Positions 11,925-24,116 of a stretch of DNA of 64,000 bases are shown here, in pieces. The first letter of the stretch is position 1; each line of letters begins with the position of its first letter. Under the pieces are notes generated by a model, which saw only the letters and a program-made list of their open reading frames with translations, ran no database searches and was not told the DNA's origin. The stretch is from positions 52,846,925-52,910,924 of the forward strand of contig OY821772.1 in NCBI GenBank assembly GCA_963682175.1. Direction: 5' to 3'. Source of the DNA: Triglochin maritima. Its lineage: Eukaryota; Streptophyta; Magnoliopsida; Alismatales; Juncaginaceae. The position numbers and the translations under genes were made by a program.

Positions 11925-13424
11925 ATGGAGGCTTTGATTCGATCCTGCACACTCTCCTCTTGGTCCTCGTCTTCTTCCTCTGGCTCGCCTTTGTGCTCCT
12001 CACCGAGGATCCCCGATATCTCCGGTGAGCTTTTCGGTTTTTAGTATTCCTTCAGATCTTGTTAGTTTTGTACTCAACTGACATATCATATATTGACCTT
12101 ATGAGGTTGGATCGATTTATGGTAAGAATTCGGATTATGAGGATTGGAACAAGAGAATGAAAATATATAAGTGGTTTATTTCTTTAATCTATTTTTAGTA
12201 TCTCATCAAATTTTCATCAGTTTATTGCTTCCACTCAAGGATTTCAACTTGTTGGTCTGTGTGAATGGAATTCTAAGGAAGTAATCAACTTCATCCATTT
12301 AACGAGATAATCTGAAAAATAAAATCCTGCAAAAACAACACTTACAAATAATAATAATAATAATAATAAATCTGTTTCTACGAAACATATTATGATATAA
12401 GTGATGTAGTTTATTCTATGTCAAGTGTATATTATAGCTTGGTTACCTCGGTTTTGTTATTTTGCAAATTAATGATTGACTTGACTGTATGCTTTTGTAG
12501 CTTATTTAGATAAGTACCGGCAAGAATTGGTTGTTGACACGTAGTCTACTTTTCTTGTAATCTTCATTGCAGATAAACTATTATATATTACATCAACTAA
12601 AGGAAAGTCTGAACTAGAGAAGCTGGATATCCATAGGATGCAACTTTTAATTGCAGTCATATGTGAATCAACTCGTCTTCTACCTGGCTTCATAGGTTTA
12701 CTTCGGATCAAGGTATACTACTTAGGTTGGCATTACTGGTAGATACAAATTTACTGAATAATTCTATGTTATTTTAACAACATTGCGTTCTTTTTTTCTT
12801 ATTATTATGGCGATTGTCATTTTGGCTTCCCAATTTTATAAAATATGTTTTAGGCTCGTTGGTCTAAATAAAATGCTCAGGATTTTTTGTTTCTGAATTT
12901 ACACGTTTATTATTGCTGATCTACCTGGCTTTGCACAAAGTGATTCAGTGAACGGTGGATTTTAAATTTCACCTTATATTTATGTTATTCCGTTAAAGAT
13001 CATTAACTTGTATTCCAAGCTTGGATATGTTTGTCTACCTTTTATCTTAATTCATAATATCTCTTTCGATGATTTTTTCTGATGGAAATGGTGACTGTTC
13101 TTTTGGGTACACAAATTTTGGTATCCAAAAAACTTGATCGACTTTGGGTCTTTTTGGGTGTTGGGCAGTTGTCGCATGTCGGTGGCGATGATGGTTATTT
13201 ATTTATTTACAAAATGGCTTGAACGTCGTTAGTGTGTGGTGTATGTCGTAAAGAGCAAGTGAGAAGTGATCCACATGTTTAGTAGTTGAGCAAGTGAATT
13301 TGTGAATGTCTTTACTTGTATGTTTTTATTCATTTGATTGAATTCATGTTCCTTTTTGCAGGAATCAAATGCACGACTGACACGTCAACAAGGATTTAAG
13401 AACGTTTTTTTAGTCAAGTGGTAG
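11925..13424 (+). pseudogene. Gene-like exons inside the CACTA element (possible capture)
   Basis: Three segments join in one frame with consensus splice sites. Exon 1 is 11925-12024 (ATG; donor G|GTGAGC). Exon 2 is 12573-12712 (acceptor TTGCAG; donor AG|GTATAC). Exon 3 is 13362-13424 (acceptor TTTTTGCAG; stop TAG, or a GTAGGT donor just before it). Exon 1 encodes a Ser-rich start (MEALIRSCTLSSWSSSSSS) resembling a plastid transit peptide. Exon 2 encodes a mixed helix-like stretch ending GFIGLLRIK. I do not recognise the product. It could be a captured host gene fragment or chance frames; phase agreement over two junctions favours the former. Confidence 0.4.
12347..12370. repeat. (AAT)n microsatellite
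   Basis: Eight consecutive AAT-type trinucleotides, in the putative first intron of the gene-like segment inside the CACTA element. Confidence 0.9.
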
Positions 13425-14709
13425 GTGTAGTTCTTATTTGATTTACTTGGTCTCTGTAGACAATATTTGCTTATATTACTTGTGTTTAGATAGTTGATAT
13501 TGTGATCTTAATATAGATGTTTGTATACTTGATTATGGATTGAATCTTTGGCTGCAACTCAGTTGCATCTTGGCTTATTTTGGTAGTGATTTGTGCTGAA
13601 TTTGAGTGTTTTGTGTTGCATTTGTGCTTTATTCGAGCTAAGAGTGGAAGAAGTAAAAATTTAAAATTTTGAGATGCTTATATCAATGTCAAAGTAGTTG
13701 TTTGTATTTTATGAAATGTGTGAATAGTGGAATCATATTTGTCAATTTATTTGTCGATTAGGATATTGATTCGGAATGAAATATCAATTTGAATATTGTT
13801 AGTGTTATTTGACAAGATCATATTCATTTTGTATTATATAATTGTTTATAAGAATTTGATTGTGGTTTATAATGTTATGTAATTGTGGATGTTGATAAGT
13901 ATAGGTGTACAAGTGATTTATTCAATGCTGAAAATTTATGTTTAACTTTTATACTCTTGTCGAGTTGTCGTACTTAAAGTTAAATCACATTATAGTTACG
14001 AATTGAACATTTGTATTTTGTTGAGAGATGTGTGTTATATATGATGATGGTTTGTTGAGATTGTGAGTTATGAATGTTGAAAATAGGGATATGTTCATAT
14101 TTATTGCACGGTTGTAAGTTATTAGAATGAATATAGATATGTTTATAAATATAGGTGTATTAGTGATTTATTAAATGCTGAGAATTTATATTTTTTTTCT
14201 GAAAAAACTTTTAGCCACGGGACAAATCCGTCACTAAAGGTCTTAAAATCCGTCACTAAAGGTCTTTTCCATCCTGCCATTTCTTCCCTCCAAAAAGTAT
14301 CAGTAACAGTACACATCCGTCACACAATCCGTCACAGATACCCTACAGTGACGCCAGCTATAGCCACGGTAAAAATCCGTGGTTGTTGCTCCATAACGAC
14401 GGATACTTAGCTATAACCACGGATAACTACCGTGACTAAAGGGTAAAACTGTTGTAGTGTTTAGAGCACCCGTTAAGGATGCTCTAATGGTATTTACACA
14501 TTTTGTGTTATTTTGGGTGTTTGTGCGTGAAATTAGTGGAATTATGTTTTTTGAGACATATGTGCGAATTGGTTTTTGGTTTTGGGAATGGACCTGGAAT
14601 GCAAAAAGTCCTTTATGTTTGGCGTGATGGATTTATGTGTCAACCGTAGGTGCAATTTGATTCTGATAAAAGGCGATGTTGGTTGTTTTGTAAATTTTTT
14701 GGTGGGTTT

Positions 14710-15591
14710 TGTTGGAATTGGTTTATAGAATTGTTAAGTACAGGAAAATTGGGAGAATCGGTCGACCGGTGTTGGGATCTCGGTCGACCGAATAACTCCA
14801 GGAGCTACAGGGGCTTGGATCAGTTCAGGATCGGTCGACCGATTCTGGAAACACGGTCGACCGAAAAACGTCAGGAGATTTAGAGCTCAGGATTGATCGA
14901 GATTCGGTCAACCAGTGTTGGGTACACGATCGACCGAAAAACGACAGTAGCTGCAAGATGAAAATCAGCATGCAGATCGGTCGACCGGTGTTGGACGCGC
15001 GGTCGACCGAAAACGTCCAGGAGCTTCAGGTGCTGCACAGAAGCGCGGAACGACTCGAGGTGAGCGGTCGATCGATTAATGGCAGTTACGCGAACTAACC
15101 GAAAACCGGTCGACCGATGGAGAATTCCGGTTGACCGTTTTCCGACAATTATGCACGATTTGAATGATTTACTGTACGGTTTTAGCCCATTATAAATATG
15201 TTTTTTGCCCTAATTTTGTAACAGAACATACAATACGTATTTCTTTGAGAGAGATTAGGCTAGAGAGAGATCTATAGTGCTTTGGGAGACATATTGCTTC
15301 CAATCGTTTGTAATCTCGGTGACTTCTCTTGTTGGAGAAGAACTTCAAGGAAAGAAAACCCGCAGGAGACCCCCCAAGGACGTAGGCATCTTGTCGAACC
15401 TTGTAAAATCGCGTGTGTCGTGGTTTGCTTCAGGTGTGTTGTGTGATTGCTTGTTATTTCCATCTTATTCGTGTTTACTTGTTGCATTGAGATTGTGAGA
15501 GGATCCGAAGTTAATTTCCGCAATCAATATTCTATATTTGTGGTGTGTATAATCTGTAGTCGTGTTAGTGCATCTTAGATCCCTCCCAACA
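14710..15591 (+). mobile_element. Solo LTR, probably Ty1/copia-like (882 bp)
   Basis: It begins TGTTGGAATTGG and ends CCCTCCCAACA, giving matched TGTTGG/CCAACA termini. It is flanked by perfect 5-bp repeats GGTTT (14705-14709 and 15592-15596). No internal domain is present, so it is a solo LTR left by recombination. It carries about 11 copies of the CGGTCGACCG palindrome (14756-15140), here upstream of a TATA box (TATAAATA, 15191-15198). The copia assignment is inferred from the TGTTGGAA start. Confidence 0.85.
14756..15140 (+). repeat. CGGTCGACCG palindrome array in the solo LTR
   Basis: About 11 copies occur in pairs, typically TCGGTCGACCGGTG...ACGGTCGACCGAAAA, separated by 15-40 bp. Several are decayed (GGTCAACCA, CGATCGACC). 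The motif is the one in the gypsy LTRs at 4224 and 30368, although the LTR termini differ. Confidence 0.9.
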
Positions 15592-15815
15592 GGTTTCTGG
15601 TTGTTTGTGTAATTATTACAGATTTATATTTCAGTTATGATAGAAACCCATGTGCTGGTTTCATATCCGTTTTGTGGATCTGTCGCTCCCGATGTTGTTG
15701 GCTTTGGTTTGTTGTGTTTGTGGATCGTGTGAGACTGTGAGTGCCGTTTTGTTGGTGATTTTGCATGTTTAGACTATGATTGACTTGTATTTTTTATTGC
15801 AAACATTTTGTAAAG

Positions 15816-16718
15816 GTGAATTAAATGGTGGTTCTCTAAAACCTTTCGAAGATCCGGAGTCACGTTGCCCGTTGAATCGTCCGCCGATTCGCCTCCAAGT
15901 GTTCACCAAACGCTAAACAAGATTAGAGAGAAATGAGCTAGTCAACCAATATCTAATTAGGCTTAGAATCTAGCTAATAACCCCTCTTTAAGCTCCTGAG
16001 ATTTTCTATCTCCAAAACTTAAAATTACTAAGAGATTTTCGTGGTAATTAAGAGAGAGATTAATGAGAGAAAGAATTTTTGCATTAACATAAACAAGTAG
16101 GAGGAGGAGTCCTTTTATAGGCTCCCAAAACATCATCATCAAGAATTATTCTTTAGTCCTGATCTCTTGTTTATTCTCTCCTAAAATTAATCTCTAATTG
16201 CCACATAAGAACCCTAAAACACGTTTTATTAAATATGGAATTAATCCAACCCATGATCTAATTAATCTCTTAATAATTCAGACAGAAATCGCACTGTTCG
16301 GTCGACCGAGAAATTTTCTCGGTTAACTAAATCATTCAATTATGACACATGTTCGGTGCACCGTGAGATAAACGGTCGACCGAATCCGCATGAGAAAAAT
16401 TCTCTCGAAAAATTCGGACGAACCACGTATTCTCTTCGGTCTATCGTTGACTCACCAAAATTTCTCCTGGAGCATAGTCATCGGATGACTGTGTCATCTT
16501 CTGTCTACCAAAAATATTTTTTCTCGGTTAACCGTTGACACTCGGTTAACCGAACCCAATTGTTCAGGCACTCTAGACAATTTCGATCAACCAATTGTGT
16601 TTACTCGTTCCCCATTCGGTTAACCGACCCGAAGATTCCCCGGTCGACCGAACTCTGAACGGTTCACCGTGTTTAACCCCGATTTTGCCTTTGTCAAATT
16701 TTAGATTTAATTCCAACA
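15816..16718 (-). mobile_element. Second copia-like LTR, reverse orientation (left end approximate)
   Basis: Read on the minus strand it starts TGTTGGAATTAAATC (16718 leftward) and then carries CGGT-NN-ACCG palindromes (16650-16296). A TATA box (GCCTATAAAAGG, about 16110-16121) and a leader-like segment ending near GAGAACCACC follow. That order matches the solo LTR at 14710-15591. The palindromes include GGTTAACC and GGTGCACC variants as well as GGTCGACC. The left boundary and a TSD could not be fixed. Confidence 0.6.
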
Positions 16719-19675
16719 AAATTTGATCTTTTGGTTTTTTTAGCAAATTCATATCCTATGTAATATTAAACTATTACACCTCATAATATATACACATCAT
16801 ATAAATTTATTATGATTCTAATTATGTCAATTCTCATGACATATTGATTTTATTCGTTCACCATATGTGTCCCTTTTTCACATTAAACTCGACACATCAT
16901 ATGAACTCAAAATCAAGCTTCTTGTTTCCCAGTTTTGTGGTGTGACCTATAGGAGGATCTAAGCTAAATTGACAGTGATATTAAACAATTAATATCTCAA
17001 ACTATAAACGGTATCTAGCTACACATTATAGTTACCCAATTAGCATAGATGTCTTTGTTCCACTCGAACTAAAACACGATCCATTTAGTGATATAAGTTG
17101 TGTCCGTCCCTTGCCTCATGATATTAAGAATATATACAAAGTAGAAATGTGTCACGTTTGTATTATATTCATTTTTTGATCTCTTTAAACTAATTATAAC
17201 TATGTAACTTAACTCAAGTTACATTGTGCACATTATAATTTTGCTTTATCAAGGGGTCCACTAATATCATCACTCAATTAAGAGGGGCAACGATAATCGT
17301 TTGACTAGCTATCTTTTCCAGCACAAGTCATGTTCAACCAACTATTGCATTTATCACTATACTCATTGATAGTTTTTGACAATAATCAAATTAAGCACTT
17401 CTTGAGTGAAAAGACATAAGTCTCATATCTTAGGATCCAAAACACAGTAAAATACTAATGACACGAAACATAATTCCATAATGTTTTACTTGTTAGGTCT
17501 ATTCAATATATGAAAGTAATCTTTTCTTCTTTTATATACTCGTGTCGTCAATTATTTGTAGAGCTACAACAATCGATGACCAACACGACAATCTTATCTC
17601 GGTGATTAATGTTCCATGTTAATTACCATGATTGTGAATAACTTTTGATTTATGTAAACCATTATCTTTTAGAGCTCTACGGTTAAGGACCAAGCGTCTC
17701 TTCCTTAACACTTCCAAAAGATGAATATCATAATCAATGAACAAAATGTTTTCACATCCAATTCATAATAATTGACATATAAAAGTAAAACTTTTAGAAC
17801 ACATTTCTTTCACATACTTCCACAAAATCATCATCTCCCTTAAAACTCGAAGTGTTGAAAATTATTCAAACTCCTTCTAGTTTATGAATTTATGATATGC
17901 TTCATATTACTTTTTCGACCATCTTCAAATAAAATTAGTTTTTTACTAGAGTACACTTACAAAATGGCTTATTGGACCTTTAAATCTTTTGTTGTTCTAG
18001 TACACTTGTTAACTCAACTAATTAGTTTAAAACATATGATTATATGTGGGTCCCACATTTTTTATTGGAGATGAGTAACTTTTTATGTTAAAATGATTAG
18101 AAATTTTGCATACACACCCAAACATAAATATCATATTATATCTTCATCCTTAAATTTACTTATTTGTTAAATTACACTAAACTTACTCCCAAATTCAAAC
18201 TCTTGTAAGTTAAGAATGTTTCACTTTTTTTATAACATATTCCAATACCTTTTTTATTTTTTATAACTCATTCTTGCTATCCAAAAATCCCGCAATAAAT
18301 CTCAATAAATCACTCAAATTATTATCAACATACTCTAACATCCAACCATCACAAAACAACAATCACATTATAACCCAAAATCACACAAATACATGCATTG
18401 AAATATACATGGATTCCAAACTTAAGATTCAAACTCAAGATCACACTACATACATGGATTTCAAAGTAAGGATTCAAACTCCAACATGAGCAACCCTTCA
18501 ACACCGCAACTCCAAGAACACGCTTGGCCTCACGTTGCTCCCACAAACCAACTCTAACACTCGAAACACTTTGAAGGTGAAAATGAACCTAATGAAAGTC
18601 AAATCAAACCACACCAAAACACGACATCCCTCACCGGCATTTCCTCGAACACCTTGCGCTCATAATTCAAAACCTCAATTTCCCCATACACATCAAGAAG
18701 CCAATTGCCCACAAGAATGTCTAAACTGCTCCTCAACTGGAGGAGTTTGAAGAAATTCCTGCAATTTTTGGCGATGAGGGTTAGTGTGATTTTGGACTAA
18801 ACATTGTAGATTCATTGATTGATAATAAAATCAATTACAGACAATAAGGCCTACACAAATAATATGTAAGGTCTCGTTCTCGAGCCCGCATCGAGCTTGG
18901 GTCTCGTTCCATCACCCACAAGGTCACATACCCATAATATTCATCTATTGTCACAAAACTTAAGTTGATAAGTGTTGTGATAGTAAACTCGTGTCTTTAT
19001 ATTCCACACTTACATTTTTATGTTAGACAATATGAGACTATTGTTTGAGGTGTTACACGATTGGTTTTAAGATAACTAAAAGTAGTTTACAACGTTGACC
19101 ATTAGATTAGAAACGGAAGGTTGAGATTGAAGTTCTCATCAAATTCTTGGTGCATCCGAAATGCATCGGATAATTCTCATATATATACCAATGCTTCTCC
19201 AAACCAAGTTGCTCCCACGTAAATTTGTGCATCCAATTTCACATAAACTAGAATTTTCTTGTTTGGATGGTAAAAGCCCTTAATCAAAGATTTATGGGGT
19301 GTTTGTGTTACCAGACGCATTTTCAAGACCGTTATTTTCTCATTACACATCACGTGGCGCGCGTATACAAGTTATTGGTAACTGAAGCAGTAACAAGTAC
19401 TCTAGAATTAGAATTTTCAAGTTCTCATGAACAAAATATAGAAATACGAAATGTTTAACAACATCAAAAGATTCAAAACCATCCTAGCATGACAAACTTC
19501 AATTTGATAATATTCATCGTAACAATAAAAAACCCCATCAAATCCCAACCTACAAACTTAGAAAAGCAAAAATGAATGAAACAAGAACAAACCAAAAACC
19601 ACACACGCACACTTCAAACATTAATTACACCAATCAAAATAACAAAAACAAGGGCTAATTAACTACCCTCAGGCC
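16719..19675. other. Intergenic, no gene recognised
   Basis: AT-rich sequence without a convincing coding region. Short frames at 18274-18750 (Asn/Thr-rich) have low complexity and no recognised domain. 18876-19060 holds a GC-richer stretch (GGTCTCGTTCTCGAGCCC) of unknown nature. Confidence 0.5.
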
Positions 19676-20881
19676 TCAAAGATCCACATCACAATAAGCC
19701 CTCTGGAAGTTATTCCCAGACTTCAAGTAAACAATCACAGGAGAGCAATTAGCCCTCAAAGTGTAACGCCTTGACTTGAGTCCGGCCACTCTAAACCTTA
19801 TCCTCGCCTTCACTTCCACCATCACCTCCACCTTCCCCGACACCCGATCCAACCGCAGATTCCTCGCCTCTATGTCGCTTAACGGTATCTCTTTGGCCAC
19901 CAGATCCGTCGTAAGACGTGAAGCGTTTCGTGACGGTTGATAAAATGGCGCCAATTCACCTTTTGCCACCAGAACTTCTTCGTACCTGAGAATGCATGCA
20001 AATCACAACTTATTATTTTGCTTAAGTTCGATCCAAAAGCTCAAATTTGGTTAATTTCAACTCGGTGAGAAACTTCTTAGAGAATATCTTCGTTTAGACG
20101 ATATGAGACTATTATCTAACAATTAATAAAAGTTTATCAATTTCAAATTTTGGACAAAATCATAAGCCCCAAAATCCAATCGTATACGTGTAAAAAAAAC
20201 TATACATGTTACATGGAAGTAGCCAACCGATAGTTAATGTTGAGATGATAACTAACAAACAAAGTAAATATATACACCAAAACTTATTCATATGGAGGAT
20301 CGTATACAAAAAAAAATAAACATATATGTAAAACGAGTACGTAGACATCTCCTAAAATATGTAAAATATCAAATGGTTGAGGATGTCTTTAGGTTTATCT
20401 TGGTTCAAAATTTCGGAAAATTTTAAATTTTGGTACTCAAAATGGGAACCTTCCCTTTTAACTTGGAAGGTTTTAACTCGGACTCAGTGTCAAATACAAC
20501 AAGGACATCATATTTGAATCATGATACTGGACACATCAAAAGATTTAATTCGTGTTTGATCCATATGCATCCTTACCAGAGCGTGATCTCAAGCGAGTCA
20601 TAGTAGACGGCCACCTTCTTGTTCCGGTTGTCTGCCATGAGACTGACGTGGAACGTAGTATTGAGCTTGCTATAGTTACCAACATGAAAGCTACGAATTG
20701 TGGCGTTCTCAACCGTGTACTCAAGCCGGGCGGGTTTGATAACAAGCCATATGATAAGTACCGATACGCCGACCGCCACAAATATCGTAAGAGCCGTGAT
20801 CAAGACGCACCGGAGCACGGTGTGTCTCAAAGACTTTGTTTTGCGTCGGTTCTCATCTCGGCTATGTGTTTCGCTGGCCAT
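19676..20881 (-). CDS. NDR1/HIN1-like (NHL) LEA-2 family protein, two exons
   Basis: Coding exons are 20881-20577 and 19985-19676; the intron has donor TG|GTAAGG and acceptor CTCAG|GTACG. The 204-residue product starts MASETHSRDENRRK. It has a basic N-terminus, one membrane segment (about residues 22-48, ending SVLIIWLVIKPARLEY), and an extracytoplasmic LEA-2 domain. A VAVYYDSLEITLWYEEVLVA stretch resembles the NPNK-x-IYYD region of NHL proteins. The C-terminus is YLKSGNNFQRAYCDVDL. Family members are plasma-membrane anchored and linked to pathogen and stress responses. The start at 20881 was chosen because the upstream frame lacks family similarity. The usual NPN triplet reads as DNRN here. 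Confidence 0.85.
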
Positions 20882-23168
20882 TCTCGAATAAAAGCTTTTC
20901 GGTACGTAACTTAGACGATGATCGGAGAAGGCTATGTAGAAAGTTGTTATATATTGTTGAATGTGTTTTTTTGGTTTTGTGAAGTGTAAAGATGTTATTA
21001 ACAGGCTGTGGCTTCTTGGGTTTTGGGATTTCTCTTTAGTGTTTGGTACCTTTCTTTCCATGTAAGCTTGCTAGTAGAGTTCTGCTTTGGTATTCTTCAT
21101 GCTCACTCCATTAGAAAGATTCTGATAACTTTTGTGTGACTCCTTTAATGAGTTGCTTAACAACAGATTATGTTTGAAGATGAGGAATAATTTTGGAAGA
21201 CGATTCATCAACTCAACCAAAAGGCAACTGCAAATTTAATTGTATAGTGCTATTTGTGGTTGGATCTTCAATTGTCACTTATGTTTATATGAAGTAAACC
21301 CAAATTTGGTCTTAAGAATTTGGTCAGATATTTATGTGTCTTTGTATTTGGTTGCGGGTTGGATACTTAGGATAAGGAAATAGTGATCTCATTTAACTGA
21401 AACAAAGTGAGCTTTCAGTTTCCCACTTTATTCTTACCTTAGATAGGCCGAGGACAATGAATTCCTTTTTCTGTAGCACTTCATTGAGTAATTTTTACAG
21501 ATACTCACCTTTTTATATTTCACAAAAGAAGAAATTACATGAGACTTTCTAATTGTTGTAGGAATAATAACTTTTGACGTTTCAGCACTAGCCAGCTTTC
21601 CCCCTCATGGCATGATGCACTATTACCGAGAAAATTACATCCTTTTACAAGTGAGCTGTTTTAGATTGGACTATAATTTATAATAAAAAACATAATGCAG
21701 TGACTGTAGTCAATCCGTCATAATTGTGTACTGCATTATGCAGTTGTAATCAATTCATAATATTCAACTTTTTTCTTCTTTTCAGCTTGAAGTTAATAAC
21801 CGATTTGTGAAAAACTGGCAACTGGACCTGTGATCCTACAACAATACCAACAGGTTCTGTTCTTTAGCCATATTGACATGGGCCACGAGAGGCATAAATG
21901 GACAGTCTGAAAATTCACTGCTGGAGTGATGGGGCCTCATTTTAGAATTTGTTCTCTGTTTGATTTTTTATATATATATTTTTTAGAATGTTCTTTATTT
22001 GAAGTTGATCCCATACGATCTTGATGTTTTGACCAACCAGATAGGTTAGACTGAAATTACTTGGAATTGGGGAATTTGACTTTAATTAACTCTTGGGTGA
22101 TTGATTTGTTCAAAGTTATGGGATTTGATATCTTAAGTTTTCTTTTTTAACATGAAATGACTCTTCCCGATTTTTTATTGGAATTATGCTAAGCTCCAAA
22201 ACAAGTGAATAATTAAATTTGAAACCAATAGTAAAATGTCTATCCATTTTCTTATTATAGAAGTTCATAGGACTTAATTGCTTAAAAATTCAATTTGTAC
22301 TTTTCACTATTTTCTCATGGTTTCCTACAAACCAATCGCCACTATAGAAAGCCAGGGGATGTCAACATTAAGTTGAAGAGAAAATCTCTATGCATTTCGA
22401 TTGTTTTCCTTAAGAAGTGGTAAACTGGAGGAGATTTTGGTTATGACTAGTGAGTTTTCGTGCAGAGCCTCCAAGGACAGATAGGAGAAGGGAAATGGAT
22501 AAAATCCATGTTTAATTTCTTGTTTCCCGATGTCGAATTTGAGAAATTTGTCGTAGAACGATATTTATAAACTACTTAAAATTAAAAGTACTATTTTACA
22601 ATGTAATTGACAAAAACCATGAGTGAGATCAACAGACCAAACAAATCCATCTAAGATTCAAACAATCTGACATGTATATCTACATTTTATAATCTAGATA
22701 TTTAATGACCAACCAATACAAAACTTGATTCCTAGTCCAGCATCAGCAGTTACATATATTCAACTCAGCCCATGACTTATATCACCAGCAATAGTACAAA
22801 ACCGTTCTCCCTTCACCGTTTCAATTAGTCAAATACTAATCAAGTTGTAGCCACAAACTTGAATTGCCAGGAAAAATCTGTTTTGTTTGCGTTGCATGTT
22901 TTATTTTATAGTTGCAACAGTTGTCGCGTGTTCTAAAGAAAGGAGATGTTTGGTTACAAGTAGTTGGAAGAATGGGACAGTTAAGTACAAATTGCCAATC
23001 AGATTTGGAAGAAATCTATTAGAGTGAGATTAGTTGAGCAGACATAGAATTGTCTTCCTTTGTCAAATTTCTTGCCTAACCATACTAAAGTGTGTTTTCT
23101 TAAGGATTATGAACCTCTTTCCACAGAACATTATCCAGATGTCTTACGTGTTTGTATATTATATATAA
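20882..23168. other. Intergenic, upstream of the NHL gene
   Basis: It contains the presumed promoter of the minus-strand NHL gene, next to 20882. The rest is AT-rich with no recognisable frame, RNA gene or terminal-repeat element. Confidence 0.5.
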
Positions 23169-23208
23169 GGAATTCTCTATATATTACATAATGTCATGAA
23201 AAATTGAT
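23169..23208 (+). repeat. Left copy of a ~40-bp direct repeat flanking the MULE
   Basis: GGAATTCTCTATATATTACA and its continuation (ending AAAAATTGAT) recur at 30064-30108 on the other side of the MULE, with only a short AT insertion. It is much longer than the 9-bp TSD typical of Mutator-like elements. Confidence 0.85.
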
Positions 23209-23302
23209 ATATATCAGGAATTCCCGTAATTGTTTTAAATAATAATCATTTTAAAAAAAATTCGAAAACTAATCAAAAAAATATATATTCAAAAGTACGC
23301 AG

Positions 23303-23462
23303 ATCGCGGTTCGAACCCGCGATCCGCGCCACCAAGGATCGCGGGTCCAAACCGCAATCCGTGTTTCACGGATCGCGGTTTGGAGCCGCGATCCGTGGGC
23401 ACCGATCGCGGTTTGGATCCGCGATCCGTGGGACGGATCGCGCTATAAAAGCGCGTTCCGTC
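23303..23462 (+). repeat. GATCGCGG palindrome array, left TIR
   Basis: Four hairpin-capable units of the form GATCGCGG(TTCGAA/TTTGGA)CCGCGATCCGTG follow one another, ending at GGATCGCGCTATAAAAGCGCG, in which the TATA box is itself embedded in a short palindrome. The mirror array is at 29890-29990. Confidence 0.9.
23444..23450 (+). promoter_or_regulatory. TATA box in left TIR, for the PMD gene
   Basis: TATAAAA within CGCTATAAAAGCGCG lies at the inner edge of the left TIR. A probable 5' UTR intron (donor CAG|GTAAAT at 23714, acceptor GAACAG ending 24103) sits between it and the ATG at 24117. Confidence 0.6.
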
Positions 23463-24116
23463 TGGTTTTTTTTTAATTTTTTTTTGATTTCAGTTATTAA
23501 GTTTTTGAGTTTTCAGAGGTATTCAGTTAATTTTTGAGTTTTCAGATTAACTTTTCAGTTAATTTTTGAGTTTTCAGATTAAATTTTGAGTTAAAATCAG
23601 TTAATCTCAACTAGTTTTTATTATCTTCTCGGGTTCGGACGACACTTCTCTTCTAGTTTTTCTTCCATTCGGAGCTCGCACAACACTTAATTCCCAGCTT
23701 ATCTTGGACTCAGGTAAATTTTACACAATTTTTTTACTTAAGAATATTTTAAATTAAGATTTAATTTCTTTGTTAAATTTAAATTATTTGGAATTGTTTT
23801 GTTATTTTTTATTATATTTAATTTTAAATATTAGTTGTAATTTTGTATCTGTTTATAATTAAATTAAATGTATATACATTTAAAATTTGTATAACGTACA
23901 TTTACGAAATTTATTATATAATATAAGTATTTGGAATAGTTATTTATTATTTTCTGTTAAATTAAAATTGTAATATTAATTGTATTTATGTGTTAAATTG
24001 TTATAGCTTTCATTATTTCTATAACATGCAATTTGTCATGAAATGTACGAGTAAATTATTTTTTAATTATTATAATTAATTCTGTTTTTATTTTCATGAA
24101 CAGTTGTTTTGACAAA

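Larger units (their letters stand above)
9645..14459. mobile_element. CACTA (En/Spm-type) element, 4815 bp, no transposase seen
   Basis: The left end is CACTACAAGGAATTG and the right end is the inverse ...AACTGTTGTAGTG. Both are flanked by TTT (9642-9644 and 14460-14462), the 3-bp TSD expected for CACTA elements. Subterminal regions (9659-9760 and 14205-14450) hold many copies of CCGTCACT and CCACGG in both orientations, like known subterminal transposase-binding repeats. No TNP2-like transposase frame was found, so it is non-autonomous. The interior carries an LTR-like insertion (9935-11467) and gene-like exons (11925-13424). Confidence 0.9.
9127..14484. mobile_element. Non-autonomous PIF/Harbinger-like copy 2, split by CACTA
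   Basis: 9127-9644 repeats the layout of copy 1, including CACCCTACATTCTCTTCTC and CACGTCATTTGGAGATCAA. Its right terminus (AGAGCACCCGTTAAGGATGCTC, followed by TAA) is found at 14463-14487, beyond the CACTA element that interrupts it. Removing the CACTA rejoins GGGTGCCCGATTT to AGAGCACCCGTTAAGG. The GATGCTC-TAA end matches the family ends at 43138 (TAA-GAGCATC) and 51844. PIF/Harbinger assignment rests on the 3-bp TAA target site and similarity to the coding element at 44389-51844. Confidence 0.65.

Noticed and set aside
18274..18750. Two consecutive Asn/Thr/His-rich frames
   Set aside because: Low complexity, no domain and no supporting splice or promoter context.
20545..20914. Plus-strand frame of about 120 residues over the NHL gene
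   Set aside because: Antisense to exon 1 of the NHL gene, which has family motifs and proper splice sites.
23306..23330. GGTTCGAACCCGCGA, resembling a tRNA T-loop
   Set aside because: It is part of the GATCGCGG palindrome array of the MULE TIR and no cloverleaf can be formed around it.
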